Below, in pieces: positions 39,001 to 46,804 of a stretch of 64,000 bases of DNA. Within the stretch, counting starts at the first letter, position 1, and every line of letters starts with the position of its first letter. Position numbers and translations under genes: made by a program. The notes under the pieces were generated by a model that was not told the DNA's origin, did not search any database, and saw only the letters and a program-made list of their open reading frames with translations. The stretch spans positions 712,124 through 776,123 of the forward strand of contig RPFO01000972.1 of assembly GCA_009746045.1 (NCBI GenBank). Direction: 5' to 3'. This DNA is from Mesostigma viride. Lineage: Eukaryota; Streptophyta; Mesostigmatophyceae; Mesostigmatales; Mesostigmataceae.

Positions 39001-40720
39001 CAATGCCTGCCACGCCCCCCACGCCCCCAATGCCTGCCACGGCCCCCAACCCCTTTACGCCCCCCACGCCCTCCACGCCCCCCACACTGGGCAAGGTATA
39101 GACTGGCCGCGGGAAGGGCAGTGCCGTGGCCCCCGGGGGCAGCAAGTTACCAAACCCCCAAGGGAGCTGGCCCGTCTGCTGGGGGGCGCCCATCCCCCGC
39201 CCTACCCCTTGCCCCTGCGCCACAAACGGGTTGAAACCGGTCTGCAGGCCGCCCGATGTTGCTACCCCATTAACAGGTTGCGGGGACACGCCCCCACGCC
39301 TCTCTCTGCTGATCTGGGCACTGCCAGTCCGGGCGGCCGCACTAGCATCCCCGTCGGCCCTCTCCTCCTCATACTCCTCCGCCTCCGCCAGCAGTTCCAT
39401 CGCCTCCTCGCCGTCGCGCTTGATGGCTTCTGCCATACGGCCCGGTGCGCTGCTATCTAGCGGCTCATTGTAATAAAGACCGTCCTCGTCCTCATCACCC
39501 ACTGCTGGCACACGGGGGGCAGCCTGACTGGTGGGCCGGCTGGCCTGCTGCGCGGGGGCTGGCTGCCTAGGCTCCCTCGGCGGCCTGGCCTCCCGTGGCG
39601 GCCTGCCTTGGGTGGTGTCCCTAGGCTGTGTGCCTTGCGCTGGCACGCTAGATTGCCCACCTGCGCTTGCCTGTGATGGCGTGCTGGGCTTTGCGCCCTT
39701 GTTCTCCTGCGCTGGCGTGCTGGGCGCAGCTGCCTGCGGTGCCTGGTTGGCCGCGCCACCACTAGGCTGAGCACCTTGTGCTGTGCCAGGCTGCGCGCCA
39801 GCTGTCACCGCTACCCCGCCCGTAGGCTTGGGCATGACCATGCGCGCTAATCCTGGCTGCTGCAACCGCTCGTGTGGGCGCAGCGCAGGGCGGCTGATCG
39901 GGGGATAGTTGCGTGTCACTGCCGGCCTAGACACCCCCACAAAATCCCGCGCAGTCCGCTCCGTCACCGTGTCCACGCGACTGCCATCTGGCACGGGCCT
40001 CCACCTGTCTTCTTGCGATGTCGTTTTGCTGGTGGTGGTGTCGCTTGACTGCTTGCCAGATCCCTCGAGCACGAGGTTCATCGCGTCCAACAGGCGCTGC
40101 GTCAGCGCCAGATCATTGTTGAGCGCCTGGTGGAGGTCGTCAAGGGCTCTCGGGGGGTTGGGCTGGTCCTTGTAGTGGGCCTGCCACGCACGAAAGGCTG
40201 CGGTGTTGGCGGTAGGGTCCATCCCGCCCACACTGCTATCTTGAGCTTGACGTGAACCTGCACCATAATCGCCAGGATCCGAGGATGCACCTGAGAAGGG
40301 CTTCGCATAGACGCCCCTGCTTGTCGCGGCGGAGAACTTGCCCGGCGCGTGATCCTCCTTGTCAAAGTCTGACGTGCTCACTTTTACAGGCCTGTCGAGC
40401 GGCACAGTGTTTTGCAAGGTCAGCTCCTGAATGCGCTGGAAGTCGAATTCTCTCTTGGATAATGGGAAAGCTGTCATAAAGTCGGACAACAGAGATATGT
40501 CATTGGAGGGTTTCTCAGCCTTGCGATAATCCTCCAAAAGCTTACCCAGTTTTTTAATTCCATTCCCGTCGTCATTCTCATTATCCTTCGACTTGCCTTT
40601 CGGCACGCTTCGACCACACACAATTGAGCCACGCAAGGTGCTCAGTAGAAAGCATACGATAATGAGCGAAAGGGGCAAGTGAGGTCTCCCCAGGCCTCGA
40701 CTGGGACGATGGCGCCCCAT
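22602..40720 (-). CDS. EGF-like/exostosin-family glycosyltransferase, 11 exons
   Basis: Exons on the minus strand: 40720-37913, 37394-37290, 35739-35630, 33978-33873, 32556-32456, 31731-31556, 30750-30497, 29864-29670, 28329-27973, 24202-23970, 22941-22602. Lengths total 4,785 nt with every phase matching, giving about 1,594 residues. A hydrophobic segment at residues ~16-36 suggests a signal anchor. Exon 1 then encodes ~850 residues of low-complexity Pro/Ala/Gly/Gln sequence, including GVGGVAG repeats. EGF-like modules follow: [22 protein letters not shown]...CEC, and CSGDGFC...[12 protein letters not shown]. The exostosin (GT47-like) domain runs from [12 protein letters not shown] (exon 7) through [17 protein letters not shown] and [20 protein letters not shown] (exons 10-11). 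GT47 enzymes act in the secretory pathway on cell-wall or matrix glycans; the substrate here is unknown. The exon 4 acceptor at 33978 is chosen over the better-looking 33962 because only it keeps frame. Confidence 0.85.
23030..23345. repeat. Degenerate copies of the exon 11 acceptor edge in intron 10
   Basis: The plus-strand block around 22900-23045 (GGCAGGTTGGGGAT..., GTGGATGCGCACGCTGAACCTG, then GACAGGGTGATGG... and AAGGCATGGAAAGGCATG) recurs at about 23219-23345 with GGCAGGTGGAGGGAT, GTGGATGCGCGCACTGACCCTG and AAGGCATAGAAAGGCATG. A weaker GTGGATGC copy is near 23080. The source includes the first coding bases of exon 11. Confidence 0.6.
23772..23799. repeat. Copy of the exon 10 donor edge in intron 10
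   Basis: TAGTCGAGCACATCCTGGAA matches the exon 10 3' edge TAGTCGAGCACGTCCTGGAA at about 23976-23995 with one mismatch. Confidence 0.65.
24583..24706 (+). mobile_element. R3 element 3' terminus
   Basis: Matches 7526-7650: GTGTCCCATGCCGGCTGTAT, then a TTTTGTC...GGTATCTCTTG stretch, ending with GATGTAAGTAATTATA. TGTAA is likely the element's poly(A) signal. The 27-bp minisatellite starts immediately after it. Confidence 0.65.
24707..27882. repeat. 27-bp minisatellite in intron 9 of the exostosin gene, about 118 units
   Basis: The unit is GGCAACCGATGGCACTGCGATGCATCA. Frequent variants are GCACCA for GCATCA, and a 22-bp short form ending CACTACATCA that lacks 5 bp. 27 is a multiple of three and the unit lacks plus-strand stops in every frame, so all three plus frames stay open for over 1,000 codons even where the 22-bp form shifts frame. 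These ORFs are artefacts. The array lies between GTACGT (27972) and an acceptor (24203). Confidence 0.95.
28915..29111 (+). mobile_element. R4/R1 retroposon 3' end, intron 8
   Basis: TATTGCACCCACAGG, GCCGGATCGTTTCGACGGGT, GGGATTAAAAGCACTC and CCCAACGGGAGCA match the 3' UTRs at 11790, 19500 and 49080. It is inserted antisense to the exostosin gene. Confidence 0.65.
29112..29483. repeat. (GAAC)n microsatellite at a retroposon 3' tail
   Basis: About 90 copies of GAAC, ending in GAAT units. It starts directly at the R1 3' terminus, where other copies have (AATT)n. Long ORFs (NERT or SFVR repeats) are artefacts. Confidence 0.92.
29488..29660. repeat. Degenerate copies of the exon 8 donor edge
   Basis: The exon 8/intron edge on the plus strand is GCTCACCAGCCCGTAGTAGT followed by GCAGCCA. 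Related strings occur at 29490 (GCTCACCCGCCCGCAGCAGG then GCAGCCCA), 29577 (CTCTCCAGCCCGAAAAAGTG then CAGCCCA) and 29610 (CTATCACCAGCCCAGAG). Confidence 0.55.
29879..29909. repeat. Poly(G) run next to the exon 8 acceptor
   Basis: A run of about 28 G (C on the coding strand), acting as the pyrimidine tract of the exon 8 acceptor at 29865. Confidence 0.8.
31360..31555. repeat. Tandem copies of the exon 6 donor edge in intron 6
   Basis: GCCAGCAGTGCTCACCAACA (31362), GCCAGCAGCGCTCACCAGAG (31421) and the true donor GCCAGCAGCGCTCACCTGTG (31541) share a 15-base core including the GTGAGC donor (minus strand), at 60-120 bp spacing. Confidence 0.65.
31793..31845 (-). pseudogene. Fragment of exon 6 5' end duplicated in intron 5
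   Basis: Minus strand encodes [14 protein letters not shown], a diverged copy of [12 protein letters not shown] at the start of exon 6 (31731). It lies about 100 bp upstream of the true exon, with a possible CAG acceptor. Confidence 0.65.
32223..32420. repeat. 12-bp minisatellite (ATGATTATCTCC), intron 5
   Basis: About 16 imperfect units of ATGATTATCTCC with ATAGTTATCTCC and TTATATCC variants. Confidence 0.8.
32665..32760. repeat. Poly(G), (CA)n and (GA)n runs, intron 4
   Basis: A G run of 14, a short CACACA, (GA) about 12 copies, then a G run of about 25. Confidence 0.8.
32773..32948 (+). promoter_or_regulatory. Orphan copy of the 43.8-kb TATA promoter module, in intron 4
   Basis: Nearly collinear with the reverse complement of 43770-43938. 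Shared strings include TTTGGTGAGCTATGCTCATT, ATCTATGACTAACCTGCTGA, GAATGCAACGCCGTATAGCA and GGGGTTGGCTGGA, ending in GGTTGCTATAAAA (TATA at 32937). Here no gene follows; a GATA array starts 5 bp later. Confidence 0.7.
32948..33486. repeat. Compound (GATA)n-(GGGT)n-(GGAT)n microsatellite, intron 4
   Basis: (GATA) about 23 copies to 33040, (GGGT) about 24 copies to 33140, mixed GGATGGGT to 33250, then (GGAT) about 55 copies and a short GATA end. Long ORFs here (HPSI, GWVG, WMDG repeats) are artefacts. Confidence 0.93.
34965..34996 (-). pseudogene. Copy of the exon 3 donor edge in intron 3
   Basis: CACCGGTGGTTGCGCACCCG at about 34970 matches the exon 3 end CACCGGTGGTAGCGCACCCA (35627) with two mismatches; translated minus: VRNHR versus VRYHR. 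Confidence 0.6.
35345..35632. repeat. 46-bp minisatellite abutting the exon 3 donor
   Basis: Six units of CCTCCTCACTGGCCGCAGCG plus CACGAGACAAGTGTGGATTACAATGG at exact 46-bp spacing. The last unit runs into CCTCCTCACCGGTGGTAGCG, the real exon 3/intron 3 junction, so the unit seems to be derived from the donor region. Confidence 0.85.
36112..36685. repeat. Purine-only GGAGG(A/G) tract, intron 2
   Basis: About 570 bp of GGAGGAGGGGAGGAGG on the plus strand with hardly any pyrimidine. The long ORFs (RRGGGEE or SSPPPLLP) are artefacts. It is likely to form triplex or G-quadruplex structures. Confidence 0.93.
36825..36955. repeat. 43-bp tandem triplicate, intron 2
   Basis: AACAAAATGCCGAAAGGACG followed by AGGCCGAAGACTTTCTAAATAAT, starting at 36825, 36868 and 36911; the third copy diverges at its end. 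Confidence 0.9.
37500..37665 (-). pseudogene. Two degenerate copies of the exon 2 5' end in intron 1
   Basis: Exon 2 starts GGCATCCTTCCCGCGGGCAA then TATGGGCTG (37394). Minus-strand copies are GGCATCCTTCCGGTGGGCAA then CATGGGCTG (about 37545) and GTCGTCCCCGCGGGCAACAT then GGGCCATG (about 37655). Each retains the exon edge, at roughly 100-150 bp spacing. Confidence 0.7.
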
Positions 40721-42372
40721 GTGGTTGTCACCGTTAACTTGTGGTTGCCACCTGAAGTCGCATTTTATCTATCCCGTAACGCGTAGCACCGCTACGGACC
40801 CGCAGTACACAAGACAACCAGCGCAGCTAACGACAGTTTGTCGCATTCCTCACAACGCGGGCATCCAAATCCGGTAGTGCTGCGCAGTAATGAATCGGAT
40901 GCTGGAATGCCGGCATTTGCCGAGACTATTATCATCTTGCAGCAAGTGAAGCGGTCGTTTTTGTGGCCTCAAAACTCAACAGCCTTCGCCACTAAGATTA
41001 ATGGCAAAGACATGCCAACGTCGCTCATAGCTTTCGATCCCTGTTCGAACTTCATGTTTCGCCAGCTTGTGGTATCATCGATCTCTTGTGCGGAATGCAG
41101 TCAGTTGTTGCCGTTGTTGTTGTTGTTGTTGCTGATTCTTACGCCGCACATGGCAGCAGATATTTTTTCTGGGGAAATCCTGGGGAAATGGGTGTTTTAT
41201 TATTCCATTTCCAGCCATGTTCCAGCAGCATATTCATTCCATTCCAGCAGCACTGCAGCAGAGATTTCCGGGTAATTAACCAGTCAACTACTGATAATAG
41301 TAACGTGCGTTGTAGCGTTCACGTTACAGTAAAGCTTTCGTCGGCGGAGCCCGGCGGAGCCCATTTTCTCAAGAACCAACAAGGGTCGAAGACAGGGTAT
41401 TGCAAAAAATACACAACAGGAATTTTTCCAGACTCATGAGTCAGGATGCGCATCCAGATTCCAGACTCACCCGAGCCTAGTGGCGCGGTACTCCAAGCAG
41501 GTCCGTAGCCTGCATTCAAGGCTCGCCTGTCGGCCGGTGGGCCTGCGGGCGCGTAAATTACTGTAGTTAGGCGCCGTAACTACAAGACAGCAGACCCCCG
41601 GCAGTGAGCCATGGCGGGAGAAACATTCCGGAAATTGACGGGGGCGGCATGACATTTACCTAAACGTAGATTGACGTTTCAATATCTTTTTGCTAAGCAT
41701 GAAAGTTAGCATTAATTGCAATTCGACAGATAAGGCATTTTATCATGGATTTTCTCCAGAGCTTGACAGTCGGTGTCGGTCGTGGAAGACTGGTCCAATC
41801 CAGTAAATCAAGTGCCGGCATTACTATCGATTGTTCCTTTGGATTGCTACATTTGCCAATTGAGCTTCACTTCGAAGAGTGATATTGCCTTGTTATGTTG
41901 CCAGGCGGAGCATATGTTGCCAGGCGAGTTACTGTCGACTGTGCTCGTAGTCATCACCTTGCATCAGTTGTAAGTACGGCATGCACCTGGCGAGCGGGGT
42001 TGCTGGTGTTCTTTTCTTTCCTGCGAGCTGTCATGGTTCTTCTGCGTTGTGCATTGTTTCTCGATGCATGTAGGAGCGCGCATAAAAGCAGGCTTGCTTG
42101 ATGGTAGGCAGAGTAACTCACCGGGCTGTCGCGTTTGCGTGCCATATCATCATGGACTGGTCATTACCGCTACTTGGAATGCATCCATTATCAGCAGTAA
42201 TCATGTGTGAGATATGCCACCTAGAAAAGTGGGCAGCACTAGTGGGGTAAGGCTAGCATGTGGCCCATCGATCACTCATGCAGCCATACCTCATGAGGGC
42301 CAACGAGGTCGTGGGCTACTGTCAGTGCAGGGAGTTTGGCACGAGTACGCGACACCGGGCACACGGGCTGAA
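40721..42372. other. Upstream region of the exostosin gene; no gene seen
   Basis: No supported gene. It presumably holds the exostosin promoter, but no clear TATA was identified. A short TTG/GTT run is at 41106-41135. Confidence 0.4.
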
Positions 42373-42558
42373 TCTACAGCAGGCGGGTCTCGCCCCCCCC
42401 CCCCATCCAGTTTAACGCCCTAACCGTCTGACAGGCTAGTGTGCGAGCATTAAAAGCCCGACTTATCCTATCGCGCCTACGGCCTGAGCGTACCTGCTGC
42501 CACCAGTCACGAGGTGGCAGGGGTGCTGGAAGAGGTAGTGGAAGAAGGCACCGCTCCC

Positions 42559-43662
42559 TCACTTGTTGTTGTTGGACGGGCCGCCCTGCCCCTTCTTGCC
42601 GGGACCCTGCTCCAGCTTGTGCTGCAGCTTCCCCATGCTCATCGCCGCCCGCACCGCCGGAGACGCCAGCATTGCTCCACCCTCCTGGAATGGCAGCATT
42701 GCCGACGGAGTCCCGTTCCACCCCGTCGAACCCACATCCACCAGCTGGCATGCCGTGATCAGCTTTGCCAGATACTCGGCTGCTGCCAGCTCCAGAATTA
42801 CTTCGGAGCGTGGCGTGGCCCAGTAGCCAAATTCCGTCACCATCGTGTCCAGAATGCCTGCCATCTGCAGGAGCAGCATCCGCCTCTCCCCGCTGGCTGA
42901 GCTGCCGTGCATCGTCAGCATTAACGATGCACGGATGGACTTCCCTCCCACGCTCTCCGCGTAGTCCAGCATCCCGGGCAGCACCGCCTCCAGCATGTTG
43001 CTCACCAGGACCGGCACTGCATGCCCACTCAGCGCCACCCCCTTCGTGCGCGTCAGCCTGCCAGCAGTCGTCGCTGCGGCTGGGCTTGCAGCTGCTGGAG
43101 TCTTTGCCTGGTCCAGCAGCTTCGGCATAGCCGATATTAGGTCGCCAATATCTCCGCCAGTGCGGGCGTTGCCCGGCCGGGATGGAAGCCCTCCAGCTGG
43201 CGTTGCATAGCCCGTCTCGGTCCCCAGCAGCCGACCTATGTTTCGGTCCAGGTCCGCCACAGCCTGGTCGATCGCCCCAGGAGCGCCATCGTCCTCCCCA
43301 GCGCCCGCTCCACCATGCCCCGCCCCTCCGCTTCCACCTGCCGAAGGGGGAACACCCCCCGTTCCCACCGCACCTGCTGACACTGGTGGGTCCGGCTCTG
43401 CAATAGCCTCCCCCAGTTGCGCTGCTAGCACATCGGCCAGGGCCTCCTCCCCATCCCAGTCGCTGACAAACCCCCTTTCCTCCAGGACGTCCATGACGTT
43501 CTTGGCACGCCCCGGAGTGAGCTTCTGGATCCGCTCTAGCCAGTTCCCCTCCCCTAGGATCTTCTGGACCGCAGTGGCGGCCTCCTTTGGGGTGCATCCC
43601 TCCTTGGCTGCTTGCTTGAGTTTCGCTAGGAAATTCCGGTCGGGGGCTGTCACTGTGGACAT
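42559..43662 (-). CDS. Unknown protein, 367 aa, single exon
   Basis: The ATG at 43662 is the first in a long uninterrupted frame. The N-terminal 70 residues look helical and globular (KQAAKEGCTPKEAATAVQ, TPGRAKNVMDVLEERGF). A Gly/Pro/Ala linker spans about residues 95-135. A second globular helical part follows (VLVSNMLEAVLPGMLDYAES, SGERRMLLLQMAGILD, YLAKLITACQLVD), then a basic, low-complexity tail (KKGQGGPSNNNK). No recognised domain, signal peptide or membrane segment. A TATA box lies about 111 nt upstream within a repeated promoter module. The strong codon-like structure and lack of stops favour a real gene. It could be a cellular protein or the gag/structural protein of a mobile element, given its repeated promoter and transposon-rich neighbourhood; neither is shown. 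Confidence 0.6.
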   Translation of the reverse strand: MSTVTAPDRNFLAKLKQAAKEGCTPKEAATAVQKILGEGNWLERIQKLTPGRAKNVMDVLEERGFVSDWDGEEALADVLAAQLGEAIAEPDPPVSAGAVGTGGVPPSAGGSGGAGHGGAGAGEDDGAPGAIDQAVADLDRNIGRLLGTETGYATPAGGLPSRPGNARTGGDIGDLISAMPKLLDQAKTPAAASPAAATTAGRLTRTKGVALSGHAVPVLVSNMLEAVLPGMLDYAESVGGKSIRASLMLTMHGSSASGERRMLLLQMAGILDTMVTEFGYWATPRSEVILELAAAEYLAKLITACQLVDVGSTGWNGTPSAMLPFQEGGAMLASPAVRAAMSMGKLQHKLEQGPGKKGQGGPSNNNK

Positions 43663-43769
43663 GGTAGGTTATACTGCTTGATGTGTTATCTTGCGTTTTG
43701 TTTTTTGTGTTGTGGTCACGTGAGGTTCTCAGGCAAAAGAAACAACCTGCTTCCCTAGAATGGAAGCCC

Positions 43770-43938
43770 ACCTTTTATAGCAACCACCTCTCCAGCCAAC
43801 CCCTACCTGGGTGGCTGGGGTACGGGTGCCAGCACAAAAATATTTTTTTTTCTAAAATTATTTTTTCTTTTGGTGCTATACGGCGTTGCATTCTCCGCTC
43901 AGCAGGTTAGTCATAGATAAAATGAGCATAGCTCACCA
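43770..43938 (-). promoter_or_regulatory. TATA promoter module of the unknown 367-aa gene
   Basis: Minus strand: GCTATAAAAGG with TATA at 43779-43773, preceded by a ~150-bp block shared with 32773-32948. An AT-rich stretch (AAAAAATAATTTTAGAAAAA) sits 40-90 bp upstream of TATA. Confidence 0.65.
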
Positions 43939-44444
43939 AATAATTATACTATGCTATTCATTAATGAACATATAGCGGTAGTGACTTGCCACCTGCCACA
44001 CTTGGATTTACATTGCAATACATCCTTTAAGTACATGTGTATATTGTGGTCATGCAAATTATTGACCATGCATTTAACACCGGTCTCTTTTATTATAATA
44101 CCCTTTTATTATAATGCATCAGCCTTTACAAAATTTGCATGAATGCCATCAACTCAATATAATGCATGATTGAATATGGTATAATGCACCCAGATCTCTG
44201 CCTTGATGCAGTGGATGTGATGGCGACGTGAAACGGAATGCCATTCTCGTAAAAGAAAGAGGCCTGGGCAAGGCGGACTTCCTGGAGCTGCATATTGGAA
44301 AAGCACTGTGGAATCGTCTTCTAGCTGCACTGCCTTGCCAGAGCCACAAGGGCCAGCACCCGGGGCAGCGGCAGGCAGAAGGGCCTTGGCAACGCGGGCA
44401 CCGAGCGCTGCCCTCAGCTCTCTCCTTTCCAACCGGGCTGCCTC
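43939..44444. other. No supported gene
   Basis: AT-rich to about 44200, then GC-rich. A minus-strand open stretch 44432-44210 (KALLPAAAPGAGPCGSGK...) has a coding-like feel but no family, start or splice support. Confidence 0.35.
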
Positions 44445-45697
44445 CAGTGAATAATCATACGCAATACGCTATCGTACGCGGCCCAGGTGTATAATGTATA
44501 ATACGCTTCATACGGTGTATGATACGCTAATCGTACGCTAACTAACCTAAAGTCTGTTTTTGCGTGGTTTTGATGATCATTCATCAATCTGACCAACCCA
44601 ACATGTTCTCCAGCATCACAAGTTTGGCTTTATATGCCACATTATCACATGGCCTTGCCAATGTCGTCACTACCTACAACAACAAGCGCTGTCCCTAATG
44701 AATAGTTACTCAATAAAAGCACAACAAAACGTCAAGTTTATGTTCAACTAGGGGTACTGAATAAGACATTTTGCCAGAAATAAGACACATTGCCTACTCA
44801 TCGTAGGCCGGCCATTACTAATGGTTCTGCATGAAGCAAGGATACAAAAGGCTTTACGGCTGGCATGCAGGCTAACAAAGTGCATGCATTCATGCAACCT
44901 GCATGCCCTATTGCTGGCACTTCCGTGAAAACTGATCACTCAGCATGCCTCCCATCTGCCGCGCATCAGCCTGCTTCCCGGCGTCACTACCCGCCTTTCT
45001 CTTCCTGGCCTTGTCATCCTTCTCCGCCTGCTCCCTCAACAGCTTGAGACGCAATGCCTTGGGCGACTTCGAGCATGGGCACACTTTCGCATCCTTGGCA
45101 TACGTGCCGCCCATGATATGGCACCTTCCTCGGGTAAAAGAACCCTTGAACTGTGCCTTGCATTCTGAGCACGTCATTTGGTAGTTATTTGTCTGCTGCC
45201 CATCCTTGAAGACACGCTCTTTGCTAACATATGTCCAAACATCCTCAGAATCAGCCTCTAACTCGTCGGCCCCATCATCATCATGGTCCATCTCCTCACT
45301 CTCCGTAGCCATGGCGCCTGTTGATATGCTACGATAGGTGACCACCGCGATCTTGCTGGCAGACCAATTATCTTGGCACATTTTGTCTTCTTGAACGGTG
45401 CCTTCCTGTCCTGCCAATACACGCAGCCATATGCATTGATCTTGGCCAAGTGGCACCTTGCTGCTCACTTGTTTCTACCACTCGGCGCGCCGCAGTCTAG
45501 TCTAGAAACTTCCGCTTCACCCGAGCTGTAAACTGATGCCGGAGCCAAAAATACGCAAAAAAATACGCGATACGCAAGAAATACCCTAAAAATACGCGGC
45601 GCGTACGAAAGTGCCCCGTTTTCGTACGCGCTGCTCGCGTATCGCGTATAATACGCGCGATACGGCGTATAATACGGCGTAGGATTATTCATCACTG
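44445..45697 (-). mobile_element. hAT-like DNA element, deletion derivative
   Basis: The left end CAGTGAATAATCATACGCA and the right end (reverse complement CAGTGATGAATAATCCTACG) form imperfect terminal inverted repeats. Both subterminal regions are packed with ATACGC/GTACGC motifs (44455-44545 and 45550-45685), as in hAT transposase-binding arrays. Only a BED-type zinc-finger ORF is left inside, with no transposase core. An exact 8-bp target-site duplication was not found. Confidence 0.55.
44908..45312 (-). CDS. BED-type zinc-finger protein of the hAT-like element, 134 aa
   Basis: The ATG at 45312 starts an acidic N-terminus (EEMDHDDDGADELEADSED), followed by a BED-like finger around residues 45-80: MTCSECKAQFKG (C-x2-C), FTRGRCHIMGG (TR...H..G) and VCPC. 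A lysine/arginine-rich segment follows (DDKARKRKAG), then a stop after SRKCQQ. In full-length hAT transposases this finger is followed by the RNase H-like catalytic domain and dimerisation region; both are missing. The open frame extends upstream to 45468 but the ATG chosen fits the acidic start. Possibly an exon of a larger, spliced transposase that has been deleted, or a domesticated DNA-binding remnant. Confidence 0.5.
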   Translation of the reverse strand: MATESEEMDHDDDGADELEADSEDVWTYVSKERVFKDGQQTNNYQMTCSECKAQFKGSFTRGRCHIMGGTYAKDAKVCPCSKSPKALRLKLLREQAEKDDKARKRKAGSDAGKQADARQMGGMLSDQFSRKCQQ

Positions 45698-45703
45698 CAT
45701 CCC

Positions 45704-46804
45704 CTGTATTGCCCATCTGACTGCTGCCCAGCGTGTGGAGCCGTTCATGAAGGAGGTGTATAGGTTGCATGGCATGCCACGGGTGATCATTACTGCATGA
45801 CCAGGACCCCTTGTGGATGTCTGGGTTCTGGAAGGCCTTTTTTGACATTCTGGACACCAAGTTGGCATGTGGGTGGCTTACAGGTGTGCCAGTACGGGGG
45901 CAGTGGAGAGGCTGAACAGCATTGTGCGGGAATGCCAGAAGCATTACTGTACCCATGACAACAAAGAATGGGACAGGATCGAAACTTCCCTTCGTTGAGT
46001 TTGCCATCAACAACTCACCCCTGGCCCCCCACCACATGTCTCCCTTTGTCATCTGTCATGGCCAGTGCCCTCTGACCCCGTTTGACCTTTATAGCTGCCT
46101 GACAGGGATGTTGAAGGCCCCTTCAGGAGACGCTTAGCCTCAGTACAACAACTGATTGCCTCCTTTCAGGAAGTTCATGTAGTGTTGTTGCTGCTCAGAT
46201 GCTGCAGGCCCAAGACAAGTATTTGAACAATGCTTGGCAACAGATCGGTTGGCTACTCACACTTTTGTGCATGGCCCCTGGTGACTTGGTGCTTGTTGAG
46301 GCTAACCGTGTGCTACCTGAAAAGGACTTAGCAATGCAGGAAGCTCCAGCCCTTAATTAATTGTGGTTGGGATCGACCATTCCCTAGTGCTGGAAACCTT
46401 TCACTCCGGGACAGTGGTTCAAGTCCAGGTGCCCTCCCATTGGAGGCTCAAGAACAATGTGTTCCACCTGGCTCAGCTCAAGTTGTACAAACGTAACACC
46501 TTGCAGGGTCGCCTCTCTGCTCCCTTACCCTTTGAATTGGATCCAGCTGAGGGGGAGAAGATATATGAAGTGGAGCAGTCGGTCGGCCCACAGGGTTAAA
46601 GGCAAGGGTAGGACTAAGCAGCTCCAGTTCAAGGTGCATTGGAAAGGGGAGTTGGAGTCCACTGCCACGTGGTTGTGGTTGTCTGACTTGACCCATTGCT
46701 ATGAGGTGGTTCAGGCATATTGCCAACAGCAGGGCCTCACCCTTCCTCTTTGGTACATTGAGTTGGTGAGGTCTACTGCTCCCCTTCCTACATCTCAGGC
46801 CTAA
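45704..46804 (+). pseudogene. Ty3/gypsy (chromovirus-type) integrase and chromodomain remnant
   Basis: Peptides in shifting frames follow gypsy order: LHGMPRVIIT, GFWKAFFDILDTKLACGWL, LNSIVRECQKHYCTHDNKEW and FVEFAINNSPLAPHHMSPF (integrase core end, 45760-46060). Then VPSHWRLKNNVFHLAQLKLY (about 46430-46490), the usual segment after the integrase, and KTKQLQFKVHWKGE-type with ESTATWL and WLSDLTHCYEVV (46600-46710), a chromodomain. Frame breaks occur near 45800, 45900 and 46140 and a stop at 46598, so it is dead. Confidence 0.75.

Noticed and set aside
38185-39234. Antisense ORFs over exostosin exon 1
   Set aside because: GC-rich shadow frames of a long in-frame exon that carries the signal anchor and EGF module.
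44210-44432. Possible minus-strand exon (KALLPAAAPGAGPCGSGK)
   Set aside because: No start, splice partners or family motif; composition alone is not enough.
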